Below, piece after piece: positions 1-9,003 of a stretch of DNA of 64,000 nt. The position numbers and the translations under genes are program-made. The notes beneath the pieces were generated by a model that saw only the letters and a list, made by a program, of their open reading frames with translations, made no database searches and was not told the DNA's origin. The DNA lies in NCBI GenBank assembly GCA_002066995.1, contig MWTC01000055.1:1-64000 (forward strand), read 5' to 3'. Each line of letters opens with the position of its first letter. Positions within the stretch are counted from its first letter, which is position 1. Source of the stretch: Sphingobacteriales bacterium UTBCD1 (GTDB taxonomy: Bacteria > Bacteroidota > Bacteroidia > Chitinophagales > Chitinophagaceae).

Positions 1-49
1 CCTCAACGGTTTTCAAGACCGCCGCATTCGACCGCTCTGCCATCTCTCC
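1..49 (-). tRNA. tRNA-Ser (anticodon TGA), cut by window start
   Basis: The minus strand reads GGAGAGATGGCAGAGCGG from position 49, a typical tRNA-Ser 5' end with its D arm. It continues into an anticodon loop CTTGAAA flanked by GGT/ACC, giving anticodon TGA. The variable arm, T arm and 3' acceptor strand lie outside the window, so the gene is only partly visible. Confidence 0.9.
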
Positions 50-98
50 GGCGCAAAAATAGTTCCGGGAGATGTATCAACAAAATTGATTTAATAAT

Positions 99-1124
99 TT
101 ATTGAGCATCCTCGTTCACCACTAACTTACTTTTCAGTACGATCCTTTTTTCTGAATCATGCAGCGTATCCTTTGAGTTAATACGCCTTAATAAAAGTTC
201 AGTAGCTTTCTCTGCCTGTTCATAGGGAAATTGCTCTACAGAAAGCAAAGGGCGGTCATCAAGATAGTTTGTAACGGGGAGATTTGCATAACTCGCAAAG
301 AAAATATCTTTATTGATCTTCCATCCCCGGCCCCGGGTATATTGAATGGCATCCAGCGCCACATAATCATTGAATGCCACTACTGCAGTCGGTCGGTCAT
401 CCAGGTCCAGCAGCCGGCGCATAGCTTCATGGTTCTTCTCTTTATTAAGATCCGTCTGAACAATATACGAATCATTAATTTCTATATTATTATTTTTTAA
501 CCCTTCAAAATATCCTCTGAGCCGCTGCTCCGAATGAATGATCGTATCAGGGCCTTTGATGAAACCGATCTTCCTGTGCCCTTTTTTCACCAGCCATTCC
601 ACCAGTTCCACGGAGCTGTTTTCCAAATTGCAGGAAACATAATAAGCATCCGGCATCCCGGCAGGAATCCTGTCAAAAAAAACGACAGGTATGCCATAAT
701 TTTCTAACTGTTCAAAATGTCCATACGTCCGGGTGTATTTCGAAAATGAAACCAGCACTCCATCAACCCGGTGACGCCTCATCGTATCCACAATTTGCTT
801 TTCCCGTTCTGAATTTTCATGCGACTGCCCGATTAGTACGGTATAATTATTTTTTATTGCAACGTCCTCTATACCATTGATCGCCATTGAAAAATATTCT
901 TCACCGAGATTTGGTAAGATTACTCCGATGGTAAATGTTTTCCCCTGTTTGAAAGAAATGGCTGCCTGGTTTGGCTCATACCCCAACTCTTCCGCAAGTT
1001 TTTTTACCTGCATTTTGGTTCTGAGTCCAATACTGGGATGATCATGTAAAGCACGGGATACAGTAGAAACAGATACATTCAATTGCTTCGCAATTTCTTT
1101 GATGGTGGCTGGTTTTTGATCCAT
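99..1124 (-). CDS. LacI-family transcriptional regulator
   Basis: A 341-residue DNA-binding repressor or activator of the LacI/PurR family, normally controlling sugar utilisation genes in response to a small ligand. Residues 7-26 (TIKEIAKQLNVSVSTVSRAL) form the N-terminal helix-turn-helix. From about residue 62 a periplasmic-binding-protein-like effector domain follows (FTIGVILPNLGEEYFS, then HRVDGVLVS). Length matches the family. The start at MDQKPATIKEIA puts the HTH at the very N-terminus as usual. It sits beside tRNA-Ser and diverges from the CBS gene, with no carbohydrate operon next to it, so its target cannot be read from context. Genes such as the 31-35 kb polysaccharide operon are possible but unproven targets. 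Confidence 0.93.
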   Translation of the reverse strand: MDQKPATIKEIAKQLNVSVSTVSRALHDHPSIGLRTKMQVKKLAEELGYEPNQAAISFKQGKTFTIGVILPNLGEEYFSMAINGIEDVAIKNNYTVLIGQSHENSEREKQIVDTMRRHRVDGVLVSFSKYTRTYGHFEQLENYGIPVVFFDRIPAGMPDAYYVSCNLENSSVELVEWLVKKGHRKIGFIKGPDTIIHSEQRLRGYFEGLKNNNIEINDSYIVQTDLNKEKNHEAMRRLLDLDDRPTAVVAFNDYVALDAIQYTRGRGWKINKDIFFASYANLPVTNYLDDRPLLSVEQFPYEQAEKATELLLRRINSKDTLHDSEKRIVLKSKLVVNEDAQ

Positions 1125-1305
1125 AAAACTGAAATTCCAGGAGACTTATACCAAGTTACCGAAATATTGTGATATCCCATCCCGAATTTTATGACACTTT
1201 TTTTACAGACGAAAACCTGATCTCTATTGCTGCCCGGTATCAAAGCTTTGTGTCTATTATCAGCATTAAATAAATTCCGGAGCATGAATGGTCAATAAAT
1301 ATTTT

Positions 1306-1337
1306 TTTGAGTACAACAAAGATTCTTCGTAAATTTC
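1306..1337 (+). promoter_or_regulatory. Candidate Bacteroidota promoter for the CBS gene
   Basis: A -33 TTTG at 1306-1309 is separated by 20 bp from TAAATTTC at 1330-1337, one base from the Bacteroidota -7 consensus TAnnTTTG. The predicted transcript would start about 15 nt before the CBS start codon. The 1125-1356 gap between divergent genes holds nothing else I can name. Confidence 0.45.
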
Positions 1338-1356
1338 ATACATTAAACATTGCCAT

Positions 1357-1791
1357 ATGAGTAAAGTCGCTTCGATCCTTTCAAGAAAAGGAAGATCAAT
1401 TGTTTCCATTTCACCCGGTACGGCGGTCTTAGAAGCATTAAAACTGATGTCTGATAAGAATATCGGCTCCGTGGTAGTGATGGAAGGAGAAAAATATTTA
1501 GGCATCATCACCGAAAGGGATTATTCCCGAAAAGTAATCCTGAAAGGCAAAAATTCCGGCGACACGAAAGTATCCGAGATCATGAGTACTGATCTGCCTG
1601 CTGTAAGGCCTACAGACAGTATAGAACATTGCAGGGAACTGATGAGTAATAAAAATATCCGTTACCTGCCTGTATTTGACGGTGACAGAATTGCGGGCAT
1701 TGTTTCTATGAGCGATGTGGTAAAAGAAACAATCCTTGTACAAAAAGAAACAATACATCATCTTGAGAGCTACATACGTGGCGATATCTGA
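1357..1791 (+). CDS. CBS-domain pair protein
   Basis: A 144-residue cytosolic protein made only of two tandem CBS motifs, the adenosyl-nucleotide-sensing module. The first covers roughly residues 10-65 (GTAVLEALKLMSDKNIGSVV, then YLGIITERDYSRKV) and the second about 75-132 (MSTDLPAVRPTDSIEHC, then RIAGIVSMSDVVKETI). There is no attached catalytic or transport domain, so the partner is unknown. Stand-alone CBS pairs usually report cellular energy charge through AMP/ATP or NAD binding. The gene is followed by a hairpin and then by msrA on the same strand. Confidence 0.9.
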   Translation: MSKVASILSRKGRSIVSISPGTAVLEALKLMSDKNIGSVVVMEGEKYLGIITERDYSRKVILKGKNSGDTKVSEIMSTDLPAVRPTDSIEHCRELMSNKNIRYLPVFDGDRIAGIVSMSDVVKETILVQKETIHHLESYIRGDI

Positions 1792-1808
1792 CTTACTATT
1801 CCATGGAA

Positions 1809-1839
1809 AAGAGCGGGAACCCCGTAAGGTTCCTCTCTT
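1809..1839 (+). terminator. Hairpin after the CBS gene
   Basis: GGAACC (1816-1821) and GGTTCC (1828-1833) pair across a 6-nt loop. The stem extends through AAGAG/CTCTT after an internal mismatch. A pyrimidine-rich TTTCTC tract follows. It probably ends or attenuates the CBS transcript before msrA; the T-run is weak. Confidence 0.5.
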
Positions 1840-1879
1840 TCTCAACATTTTCCAACTTGGTTTGTTAATCCCTTTGTTC

Positions 1880-2524
1880 ATGGCTTTGTTATGCAGCAAC
1901 TGCAACAATTATTCTGCGGCAGCGCCTAATAATGCTGAGCCCATAATATCAAATAAAAATTCAATGACCGATACAGCGACTTTTGCCAACGGATGCTTTT
2001 GGTGCACCGAAGCAGTCTTTACCGAACTGAAAGGAGTGATCAAAGTCACTTCAGGTTTTAGCGGAGGAAAAACTGAGAATCCCACCTACAAACAGGTATG
2101 CACCGGGGAAACGGGCCATGCCGAATGTTTGCAGATTGTCTATGACCCTTCCGTTATCAGTTTTGATGAACTGCTGGAAGTATTTTGGGAAACGCATGAC
2201 CCCACCACGCTCAACCGTCAGGGAAACGATATAGGAACACAATACCGAAGCGCCATATTTTATCACAACAATGAACAAAAACTAAAAGCTGAAAAATATA
2301 AAGCCGAACTCGATAAAAGCGGCACTTACGATAATCCCATCGTCACCGAAATAACGCCCTTTAATAAATTCTTCCCCGCTGAAAACTATCTCCAGGATTA
2401 TTTTGAGAACAATGAAAATACCAATCCCTATTGCAGGATCGTCATCCGCCCCAAAGTGGATAAATTCAGAAAAGTGTTTAAGGAAAAACTGAAGAAGGAA
2501 TATTCTTCTTCAAACAACCAATAG
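1880..2524 (+). CDS. msrA: Peptide-methionine (S)-S-oxide reductase MsrA
   Basis: Reduces methionine-S-sulfoxide in oxidised proteins. The catalytic region is clear: FANGCFWCTEAVF carries the nucleophilic Cys in the GCFW motif, followed by GFSGGKTENPTYKQVCTG, GHAECLQIVYDP and NDIGTQYRSAIF, all typical of MsrA. The open frame reaches back to 1736 into the CBS gene, and in it a hydrophobic stretch (LFLNIFQLGLLIPLFMALLC) precedes the enzyme. I take the ATG at 1880 (214 residues). A TTG a few codons earlier would give a longer hydrophobic leader. The Cys-containing leader suggests export or lipidation, but the lipobox (ALLC) is not canonical, so a periplasmic location is inference only. Confidence 0.88.
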   Translation: MALLCSNCNNYSAAAPNNAEPIISNKNSMTDTATFANGCFWCTEAVFTELKGVIKVTSGFSGGKTENPTYKQVCTGETGHAECLQIVYDPSVISFDELLEVFWETHDPTTLNRQGNDIGTQYRSAIFYHNNEQKLKAEKYKAELDKSGTYDNPIVTEITPFNKFFPAENYLQDYFENNENTNPYCRIVIRPKVDKFRKVFKEKLKKEYSSSNNQ

Positions 2525-2657
2525 AGTTATCTTCTGAAAAATAAATTGAGGCTCTATGATAAAATAATGTTCTCACAAAGCCCCAAATTTCATGAATGTA
2601 GTATTTAATATCTTATTGCATATACCTGCATATTTTTTGTAAATGTATTTGAACTCC

Positions 2658-3281
2658 TTATTCAATGTTGAAATAAATCCCCGCATGCACATTCAGATTG
2701 TCGAGATTTTTATAGCCAAACTTATTATAAGGGGCAATATTATAGGTTCCGCCGATATCTGCGCCCCAACTGTTATATCTTACAAAAGGTACTTTAACTC
2801 CCAACCCGCCCTGGGCCATGAAGCCCGTGCTGTTTGATGGATTTGAAAATTCCCCGAGATATTGTGTGTTGCTGATAAAATTGGCGCCGGCTGCAGCCGA
2901 TACATAAGGCCTGACGGATGTCAGCGTTTTCGAAAAAGGAGTGACTTCTACTCTTGCCATTACCGGAATGGTTTGAACAGAATTGTAAAGAACTGCGGAT
3001 ATCTGTTGTGTCTGCCCGTAGTTATATACCTGACGGGGATATTTTTGATAATAATCCTGGTATCCAAAGTCGAGACCCACACTGATCAGCGGGTTAATGT
3101 GATACATCATGTTGCCGGTAAATCCCCGCGGTGAACCATTGTTCACCAGGTCTGAATTAAAATGACTGACGGGAAAACTATAATTATAATTCAGGTTCAA
3201 ACTCATTCTTGAACTTTGCGATTTTGCTGAAAAGCCTGCTGTCAATAACCCAAACAGGCATATCAATATCTTATTTTTCAT
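2658..3281 (-). CDS. Outer-membrane beta-barrel protein
   Basis: About 207 residues with an N-terminal signal peptide (MKNKILICLFGLLTAGFSAK, cleavage probably near SQS). Alternating aromatic/polar strands follow (MSLNLNYNYSF, ISVGLDFGYQDYY, VRPYVSAAAGANFIS, GFMAQGGLGVKV) and the last residue block ends in aromatic FNIE, as in small outer-membrane barrels of the OmpA/OprF-like porin superfamily. Function unknown. An in-frame ATG three codons upstream (3290) is possible; MKNKI is the more usual signal start. It lies 11 bp downstream of the DUF4136-like lipoprotein gene and is likely co-transcribed with it. Confidence 0.75.
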   Translation of the reverse strand: MKNKILICLFGLLTAGFSAKSQSSRMSLNLNYNYSFPVSHFNSDLVNNGSPRGFTGNMMYHINPLISVGLDFGYQDYYQKYPRQVYNYGQTQQISAVLYNSVQTIPVMARVEVTPFSKTLTSVRPYVSAAAGANFISNTQYLGEFSNPSNSTGFMAQGGLGVKVPFVRYNSWGADIGGTYNIAPYNKFGYKNLDNLNVHAGIYFNIE

Positions 3282-3292
3282 TGTAAACAATT

Positions 3293-3922
3293 TTAATTGG
3301 TTTGTATATATGAGGATTGATCAAATAAAGCTTTCACCTGTGATGGCGCAATAGAAGCATTATAAATGCCACTGCCCCTGATCAGTCCTGTCCAGATGAC
3401 CGATAATTTCTGAGATTCACTTGCATCCTTCAGATCTACCATGTCCACACTGACTGCTCCTTCTCTTATCTGGTACACTGCATAACTGTAGGGCAGATAA
3501 TATCCATAGCCCGGATAACCCCAGTAGTAAGGATCCCAATAAGAACCATAATAATCCCAATAAGAATCGTAACTGATAACACCGGTAGTGGTTGAAATGA
3601 TCCGGTTAACGGTGAGTCCCAGGTCAGGGTTGTCATTTTTGGATACCAGCACATAACCACGTGCCTGCATCTGATCTTTCACTGCTTGGATATAAGCCGC
3701 ATCAGCTGATGTTAGTTGTTTGCCTGATTGGCCATTTTGAATTAATGCAACAGAATCTGAAACACTGAAAGTATGAAAGCTATTAAACTGAATGGTGGAG
3801 TCATGATCGGTAATATAGATCCTTGATTCTTCATTAGTCATATCCTTCAGCGGATCTTTCTGGCACCCATAAGCCATTAATGCCACAGCGCTCAATAACG
3901 CCGTAATACGAATTGTTCTCAT
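3293..3922 (-). CDS. DUF4136-like lipoprotein
   Basis: A 209-residue lipoprotein: signal MRTIRITALLSAVALMAYGC ends in a lipobox (LMAYGC). The mature part has the pattern of DUF4136 proteins: an N-terminal TFSVSDSVALI strand, a helix DAAYIQAVKDQMQARGYVLV, the PDLGLTV motif, a Tyr/Trp/Gly-rich centre (YWDPYYWGYPGYGYYLPYSY) and a C-terminal SVDMVDLKDASESQKLSVIWTG-type strand shown here only in part. Function of the family is not known. The start at 3922 is chosen because it begins the signal peptide; the frame continues 15 codons further. First gene of a probable two-gene unit with the barrel protein. Confidence 0.8.
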   Translation of the reverse strand: MRTIRITALLSAVALMAYGCQKDPLKDMTNEESRIYITDHDSTIQFNSFHTFSVSDSVALIQNGQSGKQLTSADAAYIQAVKDQMQARGYVLVSKNDNPDLGLTVNRIISTTTGVISYDSYWDYYGSYWDPYYWGYPGYGYYLPYSYAVYQIREGAVSVDMVDLKDASESQKLSVIWTGLIRGSGIYNASIAPSQVKALFDQSSYIQTN

Positions 3923-4272
3923 AATCTGCTTTTTTATATGTGAATAAAGTGAATACAAAGTATCCATTGCTTTTTGCAGATTTCAGAAGAACAAAATAGA
4001 TGCCTGAGCAGGAAAAGAAAATATTAAATAATGTAAATGAAATTTTAATGAAAGTTATTCTGCGTTGATACGGCGTCACTGAAATGTAAAAAAACTCTAA
4101 CGCTTTTTTGTCAAAGCCGCTTTGACATATTATGACACAAAGACACCGAACTGTTTTACTCCGGTTACAAACCGGCTATTATTTTTTTATCCTGGTCAGC
4201 TATAGTTTTAGGGGGCACTGCATTAAAATTATCACTTTACAGCGCAGTACTTTTTCCGGGATCAGAAAAAAG
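3923..4272. other. Intergenic stretch, nothing identified
   Basis: About 350 bp, AT-rich, between the DUF4136-like gene and the tmRNA 3' end. It must hold the promoter for the lipoprotein gene on the minus strand; a TACTTTG sequence at about 3955-3961 resembles a shortened -7 box but does not match TAnnTTTG. I see no convincing gene or repeat. Confidence 0.5.
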
Positions 4273-4640
4273 TGGAGGTGACGAGATTCGAACTCGTGTC
4301 CAAACATATTCTCCAAAAGCTTTCTACATGCTTATCCTGTTTTGAATTTTCGGGAAATAACTGGGAACAGGCAACCGATTATTTCCTTAGCTGAATAGTC
4401 TTAAGCAACCGTCACAGCCTTCAGTTGCAGCAGCCTGTATTGTTTGTTGATTGAGCGGGGCAGCGGGTTACAAGCCTACCCATCACCCGGCCATAATGAC
4501 TACTTAATCACTGATTAAGCAGCCATGGCAAATTGTGTATTGCCATTTATAGTTTGCGTATTCAGATTTTCCTGCTAATTACGCAACGCAGGACATGCTT
4601 ACACTTTCAAAGATCTATGCTGTCAATACCAGGCACCCCC
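4273..4640 (-). ncRNA. ssrA: Transfer-messenger RNA (tmRNA)
   Basis: Rescues stalled ribosomes and tags the incomplete protein. The 5' end GGGGGTGCCTGG (from 4640) and the 3' end ACGAGTTCGAATCTCG plus CACCTCC-A (to 4273) form a tRNA-like acceptor with a 7-bp stem including a G3-U wobble, as in tRNA-Ala. CCA is not encoded; a T-run follows immediately (CTTTTTTC) and may end transcription. The tag frame at 4518-4571 reads ENLNTQTINGNTQFAMAA and stops with TAA at 4515-4517. The AMAA end is a typical degradation signal. At 368 nt it is of normal length. The exact resume codon is not certain. Confidence 0.95.
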
Positions 4641-4785
4641 ATTGTCATTTACAATTTCAATTCAAATAATAACTTATCTGAAATTGCCATTTGCAGAGCC
4701 TGCAAAAATACGGGAAATAATTTTCAGAACGTATTGATGATTCATGGCTATTCCCCCTTACAGCAGCCTTAACCCCTCTCCTGGC

Positions 4786-4793
4786 TATCTTTG
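4786..4793 (+). promoter_or_regulatory. -7 box before the ABC-F gene
   Basis: TATCTTTG is a perfect TAnnTTTG -7 element. It ends 6 nt before the ATG at 4800, so the transcript would begin at or next to the start codon. No clear -33 TTTG is present at the right distance. Confidence 0.5.
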
Positions 4794-4799
4794 CATGCT

Positions 4800-6704
4800 A
4801 TGCACTATGTATCTGCAGAAGGATTGACGAAGAGTTACGGGATCACGCCGTTGTTTGATTCTATTTCTTTCCATATCAGTGAAGGTGATAAGATTGCCCT
4901 GGTAGCAAGAAACGGAGTAGGCAAGAGTACCCTGCTGCGCATCCTTGCCGGAAAAGAAACACCCGATAAAGGAAAACTCTGGATCCATAAAGATGTGACG
5001 GTGGCATTATTGGAACAGGATCCTCAATTTGAAGATGACAAATCCATACTGGAAAATATCTTTCATAGTCTGCATCCGGTCATGCTGGCAACACAGCAAT
5101 ATGAATCGGCAACCGACAGCGGTAACAGCGAGGCAATCATGAAAGCGATGACGAAAATGGATGAGCTGAATGCATGGAAATTTGAAGCAAAAGTAAAAGA
5201 GATATTGGGCAGGCTCAACATCCATCATTTACAAAGTAAACTGAATGAACTCAGCGGCGGCCAGCGCAAAAGGGTGGCGCTTGCAAAAACATTAGTAGAT
5301 ATTGGTTTTGAACATAAACACACTCTGCTGCTGATGGATGAACCCACCAACCACCTGGATATGGAGATGATCGAATGGCTGGAACATTTTCTGAACCAGG
5401 AAAATGTAACGCTGCTGCTGGTATCCCACGACCGTTATTTTTTAGATGCAGTCTGTGATGAGATATGGGAACTGGAACGAAGCAATATGCATGTATATAA
5501 AGGCGACTACGAAAACTATTTAGACCGAAAGGCGGCACGTATGGAAAGTGAACAGGCAAGTATTGACAAAGCCCGTAATGAATACCGGAAAGAACTGGAA
5601 TGGATGCGCAAGCAACCCAGGGCAAGAACAACAAAGAGTAAAAGCAGGCAGGATAATTTTTATGAAGTGGAAGCAAAGGCCAGGCAAAAAATCGTTGATG
5701 AGCAGGTACAATTACAGGCAAAAATGACAAGGCTCGGAGGCAAAGTGGCTGAAATGAAAAAAGTATATATGAGCTATGGCGATAAAAATATCCTGAAAGG
5801 ATTTTCCTACACTTTTTCCAAAGGCGAGCGAATCGGTATTATCGGAAAAAACGGAGTGGGAAAATCCACTTTCTTAAATATCCTCCAGGGCATTGAAGCT
5901 GCAGACAGCGGTAAAATAAATATCGGCGACACGGTGGTATTTGGAAATTTCTCTCAACAGGGATTGGAGATAAAAGAAAACATGCGTGTCATTGAATATG
6001 TAAAAACTTTTGCAGAAAATTTTCCCCTGGCAAAAGGAGGAAGCCTGAGCGCTGCCCAGTTCCTGGAATTATTTCTTTTTCCTCCCGAAAAACAATTCGC
6101 TTATCTCCATTCTTTAAGCGGCGGTGAAAAAAAACGATTGCAATTGCTGACGGTACTTTTCAGAAATCCCAACTTTCTCATATTGGATGAACCGACCAAT
6201 GATCTTGACCTACCGACATTGGGTGTGCTGGAGAATTTTTTACAGGAATACAGGGGCTGTATTCTCATCGTAAGTCACGACCGTTACTTCATGGACAGGC
6301 TGGTAGATCATTTGTTTGTATTCAATGGCGATGGTGACATCAGAGATTTTCCCGGAAATTATTCGCAATACCGTCTATCGCAAAAAGAGCAAGAGGCAAG
6401 AGACACGGAACAAGGAACAAGAAGCAAGGAACAAGAAGAATATTCGAAAAATGATACAGGCAACCGGGAAACGGGAACGGGTAACAAAAAAAGAGCCGGC
6501 TTTAAAGAGAAAAGAGAATTTGAACTGTTGCAAAAGGAAATTGCAGAACTTGGAAGTGAAAAAATGAAACTGGAAGACAGGTTATCCAATACGGGTTTGT
6601 CTTATGAACAATTGAATGTGGCCAGCATACGAATTGCCGAACTCAGTAAACTGATAGATGAAAAGGAATTGCGCTGGCTGGAACTGAGTGAGCTGATGGA
6701 ATAA
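4800..6704 (+). CDS. ABC-F family ATPase, Uup-like
   Basis: A soluble ATPase with two ABC domains and no membrane part; family members act on the ribosome or on DNA intermediates (Uup, EttA). Domain 1 has Walker A ARNGVGKST, signature LSGGQRKRVALAK and Walker B LLLMDEPTNHLD. Domain 2 has GKNGVGKST, LSGGEKKRLQLL and FLILDEPTNDLD. A charged linker lies between (RTTKSKSRQDNF). The C-terminal coiled coil (ELLQKEIAELGSEKMKLEDR) is like the DNA-binding tail of Uup. Residues about 528-562 are a low-complexity E/Q/R/K insert. I use the ATG at 4800, since the frame before it is only a TTG triplet inside the -7 box. The total, about 634 residues, fits Uup. Confidence 0.93.
   Translation: MHYVSAEGLTKSYGITPLFDSISFHISEGDKIALVARNGVGKSTLLRILAGKETPDKGKLWIHKDVTVALLEQDPQFEDDKSILENIFHSLHPVMLATQQYESATDSGNSEAIMKAMTKMDELNAWKFEAKVKEILGRLNIHHLQSKLNELSGGQRKRVALAKTLVDIGFEHKHTLLLMDEPTNHLDMEMIEWLEHFLNQENVTLLLVSHDRYFLDAVCDEIWELERSNMHVYKGDYENYLDRKAARMESEQASIDKARNEYRKELEWMRKQPRARTTKSKSRQDNFYEVEAKARQKIVDEQVQLQAKMTRLGGKVAEMKKVYMSYGDKNILKGFSYTFSKGERIGIIGKNGVGKSTFLNILQGIEAADSGKINIGDTVVFGNFSQQGLEIKENMRVIEYVKTFAENFPLAKGGSLSAAQFLELFLFPPEKQFAYLHSLSGGEKKRLQLLTVLFRNPNFLILDEPTNDLDLPTLGVLENFLQEYRGCILIVSHDRYFMDRLVDHLFVFNGDGDIRDFPGNYSQYRLSQKEQEARDTEQGTRSKEQEEYSKNDTGNRETGTGNKKRAGFKEKREFELLQKEIAELGSEKMKLEDRLSNTGLSYEQLNVASIRIAELSKLIDEKELRWLELSELME
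6382..6440. repeat. Purine-rich simple repeat inside the ABC-F gene
   Basis: Repeated variants of GGAACAAG and AGCAAGGAACAAG run through this stretch and encode the E/Q/R/K-rich linker before the C-terminal coiled coil. A similar degenerate CGGGAAACGGGAACGGG tract follows at about 6464-6480. It stays in frame and so is tolerated. Confidence 0.7.
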
Positions 6705-6850
6705 TTTTCCTGTTCCATGAACTGCCACAAAAATTTCCAGTTTAATTAATTTACCGGCTACATCTCAGGTTTCGTAAAAAATTAGTGTTGTATATTTACT
6801 GACTGAATAATATTTTTTGGTAAAGGGAAAAGTATAAAACAGCTTTTAAT

Positions 6851-7378
6851 ATGTTGCAAAAGGGAGATACAGCACCGGAAATTTCTGCTGATTCAATAAA
6901 CAATCAGCACATCAGCCTTTCTTCAATGAAAGGAAAAAAAGTTTTGCTCAAGTTTCATCGTTTCAGTGGCTGCCCTATTGCACAGAACCAAATTAGTGAA
7001 CTGATCAAAAGACAACCTGAATTAAATGCTGCAGGTATAGAAAGTATAGTCTTTATGTACAGCAGCCCCGGTAAAATTATTTCCAACTACACTGAAGTAC
7101 CCGGTCTGCATATCATTGGTGACAAACAAAAAATGTTTTATAAACTTTACGATTCCCGCTTTTCATCAAAGAAGATTTTTAACTGGCCCACGTGGAAGAA
7201 TACGTTTATTGCTATACGGAAAGGGTACTTTCCTCTTTTGAGTAAGTTCGGGGGAGGTATTACAGGCGTTCCTTCTGATTTTTTGATAGATGAAAACGGT
7301 AAAATCAAAGAGTCGCACTATGGAAAACATTTCGGAGACTCATGGAATGTTTCACAGGTCCTTGATATCTGTAAATAA
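6851..7378 (+). CDS. Peroxiredoxin-like (AhpC/TSA) protein
   Basis: A 175-residue thioredoxin-fold protein of the AhpC/TSA peroxiredoxin-like group. GDTAPEISADSINNQHISL opens the fold, VLLKFHRFSGCPIAQNQI carries a single Cys where the peroxidatic Cys would be, and VPSDFLIDENGKIKESHYG is the usual C-terminal strand. The sequence around the Cys (GCPIA instead of PxxxTxxC) departs from true peroxiredoxins, so peroxidase activity is uncertain. No signal peptide is seen. It stands alone between the ABC-F gene and sdaA. Confidence 0.8.
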   Translation: MLQKGDTAPEISADSINNQHISLSSMKGKKVLLKFHRFSGCPIAQNQISELIKRQPELNAAGIESIVFMYSSPGKIISNYTEVPGLHIIGDKQKMFYKLYDSRFSSKKIFNWPTWKNTFIAIRKGYFPLLSKFGGGITGVPSDFLIDENGKIKESHYGKHFGDSWNVSQVLDICK

Positions 7379-7503
7379 CCACTATAGTACCTTCTTTAAA
7401 AATCCGGCTAACAAATAAACATCTGAACACTAAATATATTCCAGCTTATTATCGAAAAGTTCTGCATGAACAAATCCGGATGAATTGCATCGGATAGGTT
7501 GGC

Positions 7504-8934
7504 TCAGCATTCCGGCAAGCTCAAAGGAACATGAATGGCCAGGCCTCCTTCAGCCGTTTCTTTGTATTTGGTGTTCATATCTCTTGCCGTATCCCACATG
7601 GTTTTCACCACTTCATCCAAAGAAACTTTTGCATAATCAGGTGTGCCTAATAAAGCAAGTTGTGATGCAGTGATCGCCTTGATGGCACCCATAGTATTTC
7701 TTTCTATGCAGGGTATCTGTACCAATCCTGCAATGGGGTCGCAGGTCATACCAAGATGATGTTCCATGGCAATTTCCGCTGCCATCGTTGCCTGCTTTTG
7801 TGTGCCCCCCATGCTTTCGGTCAGTGCAGCAGCCGCCATTGCCGACGATACTCCTATCTCTGCCTGGCAACCACCCATTGCAGCAGAAATAGTAGCACCT
7901 TTTTTAAAAATGCTGCCAACCTCTGAAGCCGTTAGTAAAAAACGGATAATATTCTCTTCACTGTCACCTCCATCACAAAACAAAACATAATACATCAGCA
8001 CCGACGGGATCACTCCTGCTGCACCATTGGTAGGAGCAGTCACCACTCTGCCAAAAGAAGCATTTTCTTCATTCACCGCCAATGCAAAACAACTGACCCA
8101 GTCAAGGATATATTTAAAATCATTGCCCCCGCTTTTTATTACCTGCACCCATGAATCGTAATCAGAATATTTTTTTTCTGCCAATAATTTTTTATTCAGA
8201 TCTATAGCACGCCTTTTCACCTGCAATCCGCCGGGCAATATACCCCCGGTATTACAGCCGCGATAAATACATTCTTTCATCACACGCCAGATTTTAAGCA
8301 ATCCTTCACGTGTTTCCTTTTCGGGCCGCCACACATTTTCATTTTCCATCACCACTTCATGAATGGAAAGGCCCGTTTTGATGCACCAGTGCAAAAGATC
8401 TTCTGCAGTATTGACCGGGAAAGGCAATTGGACAGAGTTAGCTCCGCTTTCTTCTTCGTTTTCTTTTATTACAAAACCGCCGCCAATGGAATAATATGTT
8501 TCGGAAATTGATTCGCCGGTTGCAAGCGTGGCGCTCAGTGTCATCGCATTCGGATGATAGGGTAAAGACTCTCTCATACGAAATACAATATCTGCAGGAG
8601 GATCAAAATCCACCTGATGTGACCCGTTCAGGAATATTTTTTTCGAATCTGCAATATCCGCAATCTTGTAATTGATGCGTGTTACATCAAATGTAACAGG
8701 ATCATCGCCACTCAATCCCAACTGAACTGCTATATCAGTGCCGTGGCCTTTCCCGGTCTTTGCCAGCGAACCGTATAAAATAATTTTTACTGAAGTTACT
8801 TTATCCAGTTTCTTTTCGTTAATGAGATTCTGAACAAATCGTTGGGCTGCTCTCCAGGGTCCCAGCGTATGAGAACTGGAAGGCCCCACTCCTATTTTAA
8901 AAATATCAAATACTGAAATTGCTTCGTGTGGCAA
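7504..8934 (-). CDS. sdaA: L-serine ammonia-lyase (iron-sulfur type)
   Basis: Converts L-serine to pyruvate and ammonia in the cytosol. At 476 residues it is the single-chain form. The N-terminal beta domain begins [18 protein letters not shown], the usual start of this enzyme. The alpha domain follows with [47 protein letters not shown] and [18 protein letters not shown]; the conserved Cys residues in these motifs are expected to hold the 4Fe-4S cluster. The gene is monocistronic in context, with a TAACTTTG box shortly upstream on the minus strand. Confidence 0.97.
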   Translation of the reverse strand: MPHEAISVFDIFKIGVGPSSSHTLGPWRAAQRFVQNLINEKKLDKVTSVKIILYGSLAKTGKGHGTDIAVQLGLSGDDPVTFDVTRINYKIADIADSKKIFLNGSHQVDFDPPADIVFRMRESLPYHPNAMTLSATLATGESISETYYSIGGGFVIKENEEESGANSVQLPFPVNTAEDLLHWCIKTGLSIHEVVMENENVWRPEKETREGLLKIWRVMKECIYRGCNTGGILPGGLQVKRRAIDLNKKLLAEKKYSDYDSWVQVIKSGGNDFKYILDWVSCFALAVNEENASFGRVVTAPTNGAAGVIPSVLMYYVLFCDGGDSEENIIRFLLTASEVGSIFKKGATISAAMGGCQAEIGVSSAMAAAALTESMGGTQKQATMAAEIAMEHHLGMTCDPIAGLVQIPCIERNTMGAIKAITASQLALLGTPDYAKVSLDEVVKTMWDTARDMNTKYKETAEGGLAIHVPLSLPEC

Positions 8935-8949
8935 CTGGATTCTTTTTTA

Positions 8950-8957
8950 CAAAGTTA
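8950..8957 (-). promoter_or_regulatory. -7 box before sdaA
   Basis: On the minus strand this reads TAACTTTG, a perfect TAnnTTTG. It lies 15 nt before the sdaA ATG, predicting a very short leader. No good -33 element was found. Confidence 0.45.
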
Positions 8958-9003
8958 CAGTAAAGATGCTGTGTGCTCTATCAGGATTATGTAAAAAGAA
9001 ATT

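Noticed and set aside
5251..5730. 159-codon antisense frame in the ABC-F gene
   Set aside because: Shadow of a strongly supported gene; no domain, signal or start context.
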